Source: Nitriliruptoraceae bacterium
GTDB lineage: Bacteria; Actinomycetota; Nitriliruptoria; Nitriliruptorales; Nitriliruptoraceae
Reading direction: 5' to 3'
NCBI GenBank assembly: GCA_007121975.1
Contig: SKJO01000374.1
Span: 1 to 10,295 of the forward strand
Length of the DNA stretch: 10,295 nucleotides
Under the pieces are notes generated by a model, which saw only the letters and a program-made list of their open reading frames with translations, searched no databases and was not told the DNA's origin. The translations under genes were made by a program, and so were the position numbers. Shown here in pieces: positions 1 through 6,558 of this stretch; within the stretch, counting starts at the first letter, position 1, and each line of letters begins with the position of its first letter.

Positions 1-1244
1 ATGTAGGTCTCGTACTCGTCGCGGAAGTACTTCAGGCTCGAGACGATCGGGGAGGTCATGCCGTCACCGAGCGCGCAGAAGCTGCGCCCGAAGATGTTGT
101 CACAGACGTCCTCGAGCAGCTCGAGGTCCTCCATGCGCCCGCCGCCGGTCACGATCCGACGCAGCACCTGCGACAGCCAGTAGCCGCCCTCGCGGCAGGG
201 GGTGCACTTGCCGCACGACTCGTGCTCGTAGAACTCGGTGAAGCGCAGCACGGTGTCGACCACCGAGGTCTGCGTCGAGTACAGCATCAGCGCGCCGGTA
301 CCCAGCAGCGAGCCCTGCGCGGCGATGTCCTCGAAGGTGTAGGGCGTGTCGGCCGCCGAGGCCGGCAGCATCGGGGTGGAGGAGCCGCCGGGGCAGAAGA
401 ACTTCAGCTCGCGCCCGTCCTTCATCCCCCCGGCCAGCTCGATCATCTCGGCCACGGTGGTGCCCAGCGCCACCTCGTAGTTGCCCGGCCGTTCGACCTC
501 GCCCGAGATGCACATCAGCTTGGGACCGGGCGACTTCTCGGTGCCCCACTGCCGCCACCAGTCCACCCCGTGGCGCAGGATGAAGGGCACCGCGGCGATC
601 GACTCGACGTTGTTGACCGTGGTGGGGCAGCCGAACAGCCCGTGCGCGGCGGGGAACGGTGGGCGCAGGCGGGGCTGGCCACGCCGGCCCTCCAGCGAGT
701 CGAGCAGCGCCGTCTCCTCCCCACAGATGTAGGCACCCGCCGCCCGGTGCAGGGTCAGGTCGAAGCGCCGGCCCGAGCCCATCACGTCCGCGCCGAGGTA
801 GCCCTTGGCGTACGCCTGGCGGATCGCGGCGGCCAACTGCCGCCCGGCGTGGGCGAACTCCCCGCGCAGGTAGATGTAGCCCTGCTCGGAGTTGAGCGCG
901 AGCCCGCCCACGATCATGCCCTCGATCAGCTGGTGGGGGTCGAGCTCCATCAGGGGCCGGTCCTTGAACGTGCCCGGCTCGCCCTCGTCGGCGTTGCACA
1001 CGATGTAGATCGGCTTGCCGGTGCCCTGGGCCACGAACGACCACTTCAGGCCGGTGGGGAACCCGGCCCCACCCCGCCCGCGCAGCCCGGAGTCCTTGAC
1101 GGCCTGCACGATGTCGGAAGGCTCCATACCCAGCGCGATGCGCAGGCCCTCATAGCCGTCGTGCTGCTCGTAGACCTCGAGGTCGGACACGCCGTCGACG
1201 TCGTAGCGGTAGGACATCGCGGTGACCTGGCCGGTGGTGCCCAT
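1..1244 (-). CDS. nuoF: NADH-quinone oxidoreductase subunit F (partial, 3' end outside window)
   Basis: NuoF is the NADH-oxidising subunit of complex I: it binds NADH and FMN and passes electrons through 4Fe-4S cluster N3. My translation from the ATG at 1244 stays open to position 1 (414 residues), so only the last few tens of residues are missing. Visible motifs are GRGGAGFPTG at residues 56-65 and NADEGEPGTFKDR at 84-96 (FMN/NADH site), AYICGEETALL around 171-181, and ESCGKCTPCREGG at 342-354. Cys344, Cys347 and Cys350 plus Cys390 (in FCALGDG) are the expected N3 ligands. The start is supported by an AGGAGG Shine-Dalgarno eight bases upstream that overlaps the end of nuoE; the gap to the nuoE stop is three bases. 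It is the last visible gene of the nuoA-F run, and nuoG would be expected next, beyond the left edge. Family identification is secure. Confidence 0.97.
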   Translation of the reverse strand, partial: MGTTGQVTAMSYRYDVDGVSDLEVYEQHDGYEGLRIALGMEPSDIVQAVKDSGLRGRGGAGFPTGLKWSFVAQGTGKPIYIVCNADEGEPGTFKDRPLMELDPHQLIEGMIVGGLALNSEQGYIYLRGEFAHAGRQLAAAIRQAYAKGYLGADVMGSGRRFDLTLHRAAGAYICGEETALLDSLEGRRGQPRLRPPFPAAHGLFGCPTTVNNVESIAAVPFILRHGVDWWRQWGTEKSPGPKLMCISGEVERPGNYEVALGTTVAEMIELAGGMKDGRELKFFCPGGSSTPMLPASAADTPYTFEDIAAQGSLLGTGALMLYSTQTSVVDTVLRFTEFYEHESCGKCTPCREGGYWLSQVLRRIVTGGGRMEDLELLEDVCDNIFGRSFCALGDGMTSPIVSSLKYFRDEYETY

Positions 1245-1247
1245 GCG

Positions 1248-2147
1248 CTAGGCCTCCTCGGTCGCGTCGTCGGGGTCGGTGTGTGGCGTCGCCGGCGGCT
1301 GCTCGGCCGCCGGGAGCACCGGCTCGGGGGTGGCGGCTTCGTCGCCGGTCACCTGCTGGGCGAGCTCCTGCGCGGTGTCGGTGCCCGCCTCGGCGAGCTC
1401 CTCGACCACCTCGTCCTGCGGCGCGGGAGGTGGGCTGGGTGGCCGGTCGAACGCGGCCCGGAACGCCGCGCCCCCGTGCCCGCTGGGATCGCCCCCGGGG
1501 TGGGTGACGGGCAGGTCGGTCTCGCCGGTGCGGTAGGCGGGGGGCACCGCGGCCGCGGCCTGCAGCCGAGCAGCCTCGACCAGCTGCTCGTGGACGCCGT
1601 CGTCGATGCCGGAGAACTCGCGCTCCACCGCCGTGAAGGTCGCGGGCACGTGGCCCGAGCGGTTGGAGGCGGGTGGCTCACCGGCCTTGGCGGCACGGAG
1701 CAGGCCCATGGCCTCGTCGTGGGTCACCGGGCCGTACATCTCGTAGTTGATCTGCACGACCGGTGCGGCGTCGCAGATCCCGAGGCACTCGGCGTGCTCG
1801 ACCATCACCCCGGACCCCTCGGGGTCGACGTGCCGTCCCCCGCAGGCCTCGACGTACGCCTCGTAGATCGCCTGCCCCCCGGCGATCTTGCAGGTCGGGT
1901 TGGTGCACACGCTCAGCAGGTAGTCGCCGACCGGCTCGCGCTTGTACATGGTGTAGAAGGTGGCGACCGCGCCGACCTCGGCCCGGGTCAGCCCGAGGAC
2001 CTCGGCGGCCAGGGCCATGCCCTCGTCGCTGACGTAGCCGTCGGCGGCCTGCACCAGGTGCAGGATCGGCAGCAGCGCCGCGCGCGCCACGGGGTAGCGC
2101 TGCGCGAGCGCCCGTGCCTCCTCACGCGTGGTGTCGGTGATGGCCAT
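1248..2147 (-). CDS. nuoE: NADH-quinone oxidoreductase subunit E with long C-terminal tail
   Basis: NuoE is the 24 kDa-type subunit of the NADH-oxidising arm of complex I and carries 2Fe-2S cluster N1a. The thioredoxin-like domain occupies about residues 1-160. Ligands are visible as Cys81 and Cys86 (VCTNPTC) and Cys121 and Cys125 (ECLGIC), the usual C-x4-C and C-x3-C spacing. The product has 299 residues, clearly longer than the 160-240 common for the family. The excess is a tail from about residue 165 that is rich in Pro, Ala, Asp and Glu and looks disordered. I chose the ATG at 2147 because AGGAGAG lies eight bases upstream; the in-frame GTG at 2165 would add six residues and has no good ribosome site. 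The gene lies 21 bases after nuoD and three bases before nuoF. Confidence 0.95.
   Translation of the reverse strand: MAITDTTREEARALAQRYPVARAALLPILHLVQAADGYVSDEGMALAAEVLGLTRAEVGAVATFYTMYKREPVGDYLLSVCTNPTCKIAGGQAIYEAYVEACGGRHVDPEGSGVMVEHAECLGICDAAPVVQINYEMYGPVTHDEAMGLLRAAKAGEPPASNRSGHVPATFTAVEREFSGIDDGVHEQLVEAARLQAAAAVPPAYRTGETDLPVTHPGGDPSGHGGAAFRAAFDRPPSPPPAPQDEVVEELAEAGTDTAQELAQQVTGDEAATPEPVLPAAEQPPATPHTDPDDATEEA
1253..1258 (-). promoter_or_regulatory. nuoF ribosome binding site
   Basis: AGGAGG on the minus strand, eight bases before the nuoF ATG at 1244 and lying within the last codons of nuoE. It fixes the nuoF start and implies that nuoF translation starts inside the nuoE reading frame region. 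Confidence 0.75.
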
Positions 2148-2155
2148 GGTGGTGG

Positions 2156-2162
2156 CTCTCCT
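2156..2162 (-). promoter_or_regulatory. nuoE ribosome binding site
   Basis: AGGAGAG on the minus strand, eight bases before the ATG at 2147, in the short gap after the nuoD stop. It favours 2147 over the upstream in-frame GTG at 2165 as the nuoE start. Confidence 0.6.
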
Positions 2163-2168
2163 CACGTC

Positions 2169-3509
2169 TCAGCGGTCGACGTCGCCCATGACCGGGTCGA
2201 GCGAGGCGACGACCACGACCACGTCGGCCACTCCCTGACCGCGGGCCATGACATCGGCTGCCTGCAGGTTGACGAAGGACGGGGCGCGCACGTGGACCCG
2301 GTAGGGCTTGTTGGTCCCGATCGAGGTCACCGCGTAGCCGAGCTCCCCACGGGGGGACTCGACCGGCACGTAGACCTGCCCGGGAGGAACCGTGAACCCC
2401 TGGGTCACGAGCTTGAAGTGGTTGATCAGCGCCTCCATGGACTCACCCATGATGTGGCGGATGTAGTCCGGGTCGTTGCCGATGCCATCCGCACCCAGCG
2501 ACTGCTGCGAGGGCCAGGCGATGCGCTTGTCGTCGACCATCACCGGCCCCCCGGGCAGCAGCTCGAGGGCCTGGCGGATGATGTGCATCGACTGGCGCAT
2601 CTCCTCGAGGCGGATCAGGAAGCGGGCGAAGGAGTCACCCTCGGTGCGGGTGGGCACCTCGAACTCGTAGCGCTCGTAGCCCGAGTAGGGCTGGGCCTTG
2701 CGCAGGTCCCAGGGCACCCCGGCCGCCCGCAGCACCGGGCCGGTGACCCCCAGCCGCAGGCAGGTATCGGCGTCGATGTGGCCGACGTTCTTCAGCCGTG
2801 CGTGCCAGATCGGGTTCTCGACGAGCAGGTCCTCGTAGTCGCGCATGCGCTCGGTGAGCAGATCCACCAGGGCCGCGCTGCGCTCGAGGAAGTCGTCGGT
2901 GACGTCCTGGGCGAGCCCGCCGGGCCGGATGTAGGCATGGTTCATGCGCAGCCCGGACTGGGCCTCGAACAGGTCCAGGACGTGCTCGCGCTCGCGGAAG
3001 CCGAACTCCATCACGGTGGTGGAGCCGAGCTCCATCCCCCCGGTCGCCAACCACACCAGGTGGCTGGCGATGCGGTTGAACTCGAGCAGGATGACCCGGA
3101 CCACCTCGGCGCGCTCGGGGACCTCGATGCCCAGCAGCTTCTCGGTCGCGAGGCAGAAGGCCGCCTCGTTGAAGAACGGCGAGAGGTAGTCCATGCGGGT
3201 GACGAAGGTGGTGCCCTGCACCCAGGTGCGCACCTCGGTGTTCTTCTCGATCCCGGTGTGCAGGTAGCCCACGATCGGGGTCAGCCGGGTGACGGTCTCA
3301 CCGTCGAGGTCGAGCACCAGGCGCAGCACCCCGTGGGTCGAGGGGTGCTGGGGGCCCATGTTGACGGTGATGTGGTCGTCGCTGACCGCGTCGACGACCG
3401 ATTCCCAGTCCGCTCCCTCGACGTAGATGTCGTCATCGAGGTCGGCGGCCGTGGCCGGCGGCGTGGCCGCCGGGGTCGCGGTGTGGGCGGCGGTGGGGTC
3501 GATCGCCAT
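2169..3509 (-). CDS. nuoD: NADH-quinone oxidoreductase subunit D
   Basis: NuoD is the 49 kDa-type subunit of the connecting arm of complex I and forms most of the quinone-binding pocket with NuoB. The 446-residue product shows MGPQHPSTHGVLR at 51-63, GYLHTGIEK at 81-89, RMDYLSPF at 105-112, PGGLAQDV in the middle and ESPRGELGYAV near the C terminus, and ends in DPVMGDVDR. His59 and Tyr108 align by motif with the quinone-headgroup His38 and Tyr87 of the Thermus subunit Nqo4 (both offset by 21 residues). The first 45 residues are an Ala/Thr/Pro-rich then acidic tail before the conserved fold. The ATG overlaps the nuoC stop by one base (TGATG), which indicates coupled translation. Confidence 0.97.
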   Translation of the reverse strand: MAIDPTAAHTATPAATPPATAADLDDDIYVEGADWESVVDAVSDDHITVNMGPQHPSTHGVLRLVLDLDGETVTRLTPIVGYLHTGIEKNTEVRTWVQGTTFVTRMDYLSPFFNEAAFCLATEKLLGIEVPERAEVVRVILLEFNRIASHLVWLATGGMELGSTTVMEFGFREREHVLDLFEAQSGLRMNHAYIRPGGLAQDVTDDFLERSAALVDLLTERMRDYEDLLVENPIWHARLKNVGHIDADTCLRLGVTGPVLRAAGVPWDLRKAQPYSGYERYEFEVPTRTEGDSFARFLIRLEEMRQSMHIIRQALELLPGGPVMVDDKRIAWPSQQSLGADGIGNDPDYIRHIMGESMEALINHFKLVTQGFTVPPGQVYVPVESPRGELGYAVTSIGTNKPYRVHVRAPSFVNLQAADVMARGQGVADVVVVVASLDPVMGDVDR

Positions 3510-4183
3510 CAGTCGATCACCTCGCGCAGGTCGCGCTCGTGGGGCGGCGGGATGAACTTGTCGTTCTTGTAGGGGATGTCGATGCCGCCGAGCGGGTAGT
3601 CCTTGCGGTGGGGGTGGCCGACCCAGTCGTCGGGCATCAGGATCCGGGTCAGGTCGGGGTGCCCGTCGAACTCCACCCCGAAGAAGTCGTAGACCTCGCG
3701 CTCGTGGAAGTTGGCGGTCGGGTACACGCCGGTGACCGATGGCAGCCGAGGCGAGGTGTCCACGGTCCCCGCCGAGATCCGGAAGTGGTGGTTGCGCGAC
3801 ACCGAGCGCAGGATGTAGAGCACCTCGACCACGCCCTGCTCGCGCGACACGCGGTAGTCGGGCCAGCCGGTGGTCGAGGTCTGCCGGGCGATGGTGTGCT
3901 CGCCGGCGGGCCAGTGCACCCCCGACAGGTCGGAGAGCAGCTCGCAGCTCAGCTCGTCGTCGTCGCGGCAGAAGGTGACGACCTCGAGCAGGTCGTCGGG
4001 CTCGACGTGCAGCGTCAGCTCACCGAAGGCCTGCTCGGCGCGGACCGCGGGGAAGCGCACGGTGATGCGCTGCGCGATGTCGTCGAGACTCAACGCCGAC
4101 CGGCCCGCCACGCCCGTGGTGGTGGTGGGGAGCTGCGCACCGACGCTCGGTGAGGTGCCGGGTACGGGGGTGACGTGGCTCAC
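3509..4183 (-). CDS. nuoC: NADH-quinone oxidoreductase subunit C
   Basis: NuoC is the 30 kDa-type subunit of the connecting arm of complex I. It has no cofactor and holds NuoD in place near the quinone site. The family signature is clear: HEREVYDFFGVEF at residues 160-172, then RILMPDDWVGHP at 180-191 and RKDYPLGG at 193-200. The 224-residue length is typical for a stand-alone NuoC, and it is not fused to NuoD as in some proteobacteria. The start is the GTG at 4183, whose GTGA overlaps the nuoB stop by four bases. A longer open frame upstream only reads out of phase through nuoB. The first 30 or so residues are a Pro/Thr/Ser-rich tail. The stop overlaps the nuoD ATG. Confidence 0.95.
   Translation of the reverse strand: MSHVTPVPGTSPSVGAQLPTTTTGVAGRSALSLDDIAQRITVRFPAVRAEQAFGELTLHVEPDDLLEVVTFCRDDDELSCELLSDLSGVHWPAGEHTIARQTSTTGWPDYRVSREQGVVEVLYILRSVSRNHHFRISAGTVDTSPRLPSVTGVYPTANFHEREVYDFFGVEFDGHPDLTRILMPDDWVGHPHRKDYPLGGIDIPYKNDKFIPPPHERDLREVID
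3515..3523 (-). promoter_or_regulatory. nuoD extended Shine-Dalgarno
   Basis: GAGGTGATC on the minus strand just before the nuoD ATG, inside the last codons of nuoC. It is complementary over nine bases to the conserved 3' tail of bacterial 16S rRNA, an unusually long match. It lies at the TGATG stop/start overlap and supports the ATG at 3509. Confidence 0.6.
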
Positions 4184-4668
4184 GCCCGGGCCCCCTGCTC
4201 GGCGAAGGTCTCGTGCTTGATCTTCTCGTGCAGCTTGAGGATGCCGTCGAGCAGCATCTCGGGCCGCGGCGGGCAGCCGGGCACGTACATGTCGACGGGG
4301 ACCACGTGGTCCACGCCCTGCACCAGCGCGTAGTTGTTGAACATCCCGCCCGAGGTGGCGCACACCCCCATCGACAGCACCCACTTGGGGTCCGACATCT
4401 GGTCGTAGATGCGACGCAGCACCGGGGCCATCTTGTTGGAAACCCGCCCGGCGACGATCATCAGGTCGGCCTGCCGGGGCGAGGCGCGGAACACCTCCAT
4501 GCCGAAGCGGGCCATGTCGTGACGGGGCCCGCCACTGGCCATCATCTCAATCGCGCAGCAGGCCAGCCCGAAGGTCGCCGGCCACAGCGAGTTCGCGCGG
4601 GTGTAGTTGACGATCCGCTCGACGTTGGTGAGCAGAATCCCCGACGGCAGCTTCTCCTCTAGTCCCAC
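4180..4668 (-). CDS. nuoB: NADH-quinone oxidoreductase subunit B
   Basis: NuoB is the PSST-type subunit of complex I and carries N2, the last 4Fe-4S cluster before quinone. The 162-residue product has the four expected ligands: the tandem pair Cys37-Cys38 (FGLACCAIEMM), Cys103 (MGVCATSGGMF) and Cys132 (VPGCPPRPE). The start chosen is the GTG at 4668, giving MGLEEKLPSG, an N terminus that I recognise from actinobacterial NuoB, with AGGAGG six bases upstream. This start overlaps the end of nuoA by ten bases; a much longer open frame extending to 4890 is only read-through in another phase of nuoA. The stop overlaps the nuoC GTG by four bases. Confidence 0.96.
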   Translation of the reverse strand: MGLEEKLPSGILLTNVERIVNYTRANSLWPATFGLACCAIEMMASGGPRHDMARFGMEVFRASPRQADLMIVAGRVSNKMAPVLRRIYDQMSDPKWVLSMGVCATSGGMFNNYALVQGVDHVVPVDMYVPGCPPRPEMLLDGILKLHEKIKHETFAEQGARA

Positions 4669-5015
4669 TCGAGCCCTCCTCGGCCGAACTCGTACACGAA
4701 CGCGACCCCGAGGATCGCCACGAACACGCCCATCTGGGCCAGACCGAACCACCCGAAGGAGCGGAACACCACCGCCCACGGGTAGAGGAACACGGTCTCG
4801 ATGTCGAAGATCAGAAACAGCATCGCCACGAGGTAGAACCGGATCGGGAAGCGGGTCGTGCGGATCTCGGCCAGCGGCTCGTTGCCGCACTCGTAGGCGC
4901 TGAGTTTGGTGGGGTTGGGCACCCGGGGGCCGACCAGGCTGCTGACCACCAGCGACCCGGCAGCGAACGCGGTCGCCACGACGGCCAGGATCAGGACCGG
5001 CAGGTACTCCTCGAA
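4659..5015 (-). CDS. nuoA: NADH-quinone oxidoreductase subunit A
   Basis: NuoA is a small membrane subunit of complex I with three transmembrane helices, placed at the junction between the membrane arm and the quinone site. The preferred product has 118 residues, the normal family length. Hydrophobic segments lie at about residues 6-28, 60-82 and 88-108. The conserved loop YECGNEP (Cys43 in this numbering) follows helix 1, and FDIETVFLYPWA follows in helix 2. I prefer the GTG at 5015 (N terminus MFEEYLPVLIL) because GAGG lies six bases upstream and the family normally begins here. The frame is open to another GTG at 5090, adding 25 residues of Ala/Thr/Pro/Arg character. The first codons of that extension use A- or T-ended triplets more than the surrounding genes do, so it is probably leader. 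It is the first gene of the nuo run. Confidence 0.9.
   Translation of the reverse strand, partial: FEEYLPVLILAVVATAFAAGSLVVSSLVGPRVPNPTKLSAYECGNEPLAEIRTTRFPIRFYLVAMLFLIFDIETVFLYPWAVVFRSFGWFGLAQMGVFVAILGVAFVYEFGRGGLEWD
4675..4680 (-). promoter_or_regulatory. nuoB ribosome binding site
   Basis: AGGAGG on the minus strand, six bases before the GTG at 4668 and inside the 3' end of nuoA. It decides the nuoB start against the longer in-frame alternative. Confidence 0.75.
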
Positions 5016-5098
5016 CACGGCGAACCTCGGGGTCGTGGTCGTGGGGGTCGGGGTCGTCGCAGCGGCAACACCGCGGCGGCTGCGTGGCACCGGGCCCC

Positions 5099-5104
5099 AG
5101 CGTA
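5099..5104 (-). promoter_or_regulatory. possible -10 element upstream of nuoA
   Basis: TACGCT on the minus strand fits the actinobacterial TANNNT -10 pattern in the 133-base spacer between the GGR-family gene and nuoA. I see no convincing -35. A transcript from here would start close to the upstream GTG at 5090. TANNNT is expected by chance about once in a few hundred bases of such DNA, so this is weak. Confidence 0.2.
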
Positions 5105-5148
5105 GGCGACCGGTCGGCAGGGCTCGGACGCGGCCGCAGCCGGGGCGT

Positions 5149-6414
5149 TCAGGCAGCCGGCGCCAGGCGCTGCAGGGTGTTGATGATCACGTCCTTGGTG
5201 TCGGCGGGTCGGGCGTCGGTGAGGTGGGCCATGAGCTTGAAGACCAGCTCCATCAGCGGGCGGTAGGGCATCCCGTACTCGACGCACACCCGCAGCACGG
5301 TGGGGTGGCCCATCAGCTCGGCGAACACCTTGCCCAGGGTGTAGTACCCGCCCCAGCGGCGTCGCAGCTCCCGGTCGTAGGTGTCGAGCACCGCGGTGCG
5401 CTTGACGGCCAGCGCCTGGTCGACGACCTCGGCGGCCAACCGCCCGGCCTCCATCGCGTAGGAGATGCCCTCGCCGTTGAACGGGTTGACCATCCCGGCG
5501 CTGTCGCCCACCAGCAGCACACCGCGCTGGTGCAGCGGCGTGCGGTTGAAGCCCATCGGGATCGGGCCGGTCTTGATCTTGCCGACCTGGTTGTCGGGGG
5601 TCGTCTCCCACTGCTCGGCCATCCCGCCGGCCCACGACTCGAGCAGCCGGCGGTAGCTCACCGCGCGGAACTCCCGCGAGGTCGACAGCAGCCCCAGTCC
5701 GACGTTGAGCAGGCCGTTGTCGAGCGGGAACACCCAGCCGTAGCCCGACAGCAGGTTGCCCTCGGCGTCCGCGAGGTCGAGGAAGGAACTGATCCACTGA
5801 TCGTCGGACCGCGACGAGCGGAAGTAGGCCCGGGCCCCCACCGCCATCGGACGATCCTCGCGCCGGGTGACCCCCAACGACCGGGCGATGGTGCCGCTGG
5901 GTCCGTCGGCGGCGATGACCACCGGCGCACGAACCTGTCCGGTGGCGCCGTCCTCGTCGCGCCAGGTGATGCCATCCACCCTGCTGTGGGCCGGATCCCG
6001 CCACGTCACCCCCGTGACGGTCAGGCCCTCGTGGAGGGCCGCACCCCGCCGCTCAGCGGTGCGGGCGATGGCCTCGTCGAACACCGCGCGGGTCGCGGTC
6101 GCACCCCACGAGGGCCAGTCGTCGAGCTCGGGCCAGGGCAGCTCCATGACCGTGCGCCCGCCGTGGATGCGCAGCCCGCGTTGGGTCGCCCAGCCCTCCG
6201 CGCGACCGTGGGCCTCGTCCTCGAGCCCGAGGTCGAGCAGCTCGTGCACGACCCGGGGAGTCAGCCCGTCCCCGCACACCTTGTCCCGCGGGAAGCGGTC
6301 CTTGTCGAGCAGCACGACGTCGTGACCGAGTCCGGCGAGGTGGGCGGCGGTCGCCGCCCCACCCGGTCCGGCGCCGACGACGACGACGTCAGCGTGCTCG
6401 CGGGGAGTCGACAT
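5149..6414 (-). CDS. Geranylgeranyl reductase family FAD-dependent oxidoreductase (MenJ-like menaquinone reductase)
   Basis: This 421-residue flavoprotein belongs to the geranylgeranyl reductase family (p-hydroxybenzoate hydroxylase fold), which reduces isoprenoid double bonds. The N terminus carries the dinucleotide fold VVVGAGPGGAATA (residues 11-23). The family motif DRFPRDKVCGDGL follows at 39-51 with the characteristic Cys47, and the second FAD motif GDSAGMVNPFNGEGI is at 303-317. The characterised actinobacterial member MenJ (Rv0561c) partly saturates the menaquinone tail. A position between menG and nuoA makes the same role likely here, but reduction of geranylgeranyl lipids or carotenoid precursors is possible. 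The ATG at 6414 has GAGG seven bases upstream. It is probably cotranscribed with nuoA, which starts 133 bases downstream. No signal peptide or membrane helix is evident, so a cytosolic, membrane-associated enzyme is likely. Confidence 0.9.
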   Translation of the reverse strand: MSTPREHADVVVVGAGPGGAATAAHLAGLGHDVVLLDKDRFPRDKVCGDGLTPRVVHELLDLGLEDEAHGRAEGWATQRGLRIHGGRTVMELPWPELDDWPSWGATATRAVFDEAIARTAERRGAALHEGLTVTGVTWRDPAHSRVDGITWRDEDGATGQVRAPVVIAADGPSGTIARSLGVTRREDRPMAVGARAYFRSSRSDDQWISSFLDLADAEGNLLSGYGWVFPLDNGLLNVGLGLLSTSREFRAVSYRRLLESWAGGMAEQWETTPDNQVGKIKTGPIPMGFNRTPLHQRGVLLVGDSAGMVNPFNGEGISYAMEAGRLAAEVVDQALAVKRTAVLDTYDRELRRRWGGYYTLGKVFAELMGHPTVLRVCVEYGMPYRPLMELVFKLMAHLTDARPADTKDVIINTLQRLAPAA

Positions 6415-6421
6415 GAGGGCA

Positions 6422-6425
6422 CCTC
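6422..6425 (-). promoter_or_regulatory. GGR-family gene ribosome binding site within a small inverted repeat
   Basis: GAGG on the minus strand, seven bases before the ATG at 6414. It is the 3' half of the short inverted repeat CCTCGTCGAGG (6422-6432), so a weak four-pair hairpin could cover it. Confidence 0.45.
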
Positions 6426-6454
6426 GACGAGGCGGTCCGGGTGCGATCGTCCGG

Positions 6455-6471
6455 GCAGCGACGCTCGCTGC
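6455..6471 (-). promoter_or_regulatory. hairpin in the leader of the GGR-family gene
   Basis: A perfect seven-pair inverted repeat (minus strand GCAGCGA, loop GCG, TCGCTGC) lies in the 144-base gap between menG and the GGR-family gene. It is 18 bases on the transcript after another seven-pair hairpin at 6489-6507. No U-run follows. It could be a processing or stability structure, or half of an intergenic terminator. Confidence 0.3.
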
Positions 6472-6488
6472 TCGCAGGGTTCGGTGCC

Positions 6489-6507
6489 GGCCGGAAGGTG
6501 TCCGGCC
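6489..6507 (-). terminator. GC-rich hairpin downstream of menG (possible terminator or attenuator)
   Basis: On the minus strand, GGCCGGA, loop CACCT, TCCGGCC forms a perfect seven-pair stem 52 bases after the menG stop. No T-run follows. Actinobacterial terminators often lack one, but a processing or attenuation structure between menG and the downstream quinone/nuo genes is equally possible. Confidence 0.35.
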
Positions 6508-6547
6508 CCGTCCCCCGACTTCGTGCGGTTCTTCACGAGGGTCGCGG

Positions 6548-6553
6548 AGTGTA
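6548..6553 (-). promoter_or_regulatory. possible -10 element upstream of the GGR-family gene
   Basis: TACACT on the minus strand, just after the menG stop, fits TANNNT. No recognisable -35 is seen at 16-18 bases upstream, so support is thin. If real, transcription would begin before the two hairpins at 6489-6507 and 6455-6471. Confidence 0.18.
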
Positions 6554-6558
6554 GCCGG

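Noticed and set aside
222..3572. A plus-strand open frame of over 1,100 codons across nuoC-nuoF
   Set aside because: It is wholly antisense to four secure complex I genes. In such GC-rich DNA stop codons are rare in some antisense phases, and its translation shows only Gly/Arg/His/Val-rich sequence without any motif.
5149..6414. The flavoprotein as a monooxygenase or halogenase
   Set aside because: The FAD fold is shared with those enzymes, but the DRFPRDKVCGDG motif with its Cys and the quinone gene context fit the geranylgeranyl reductase family better.
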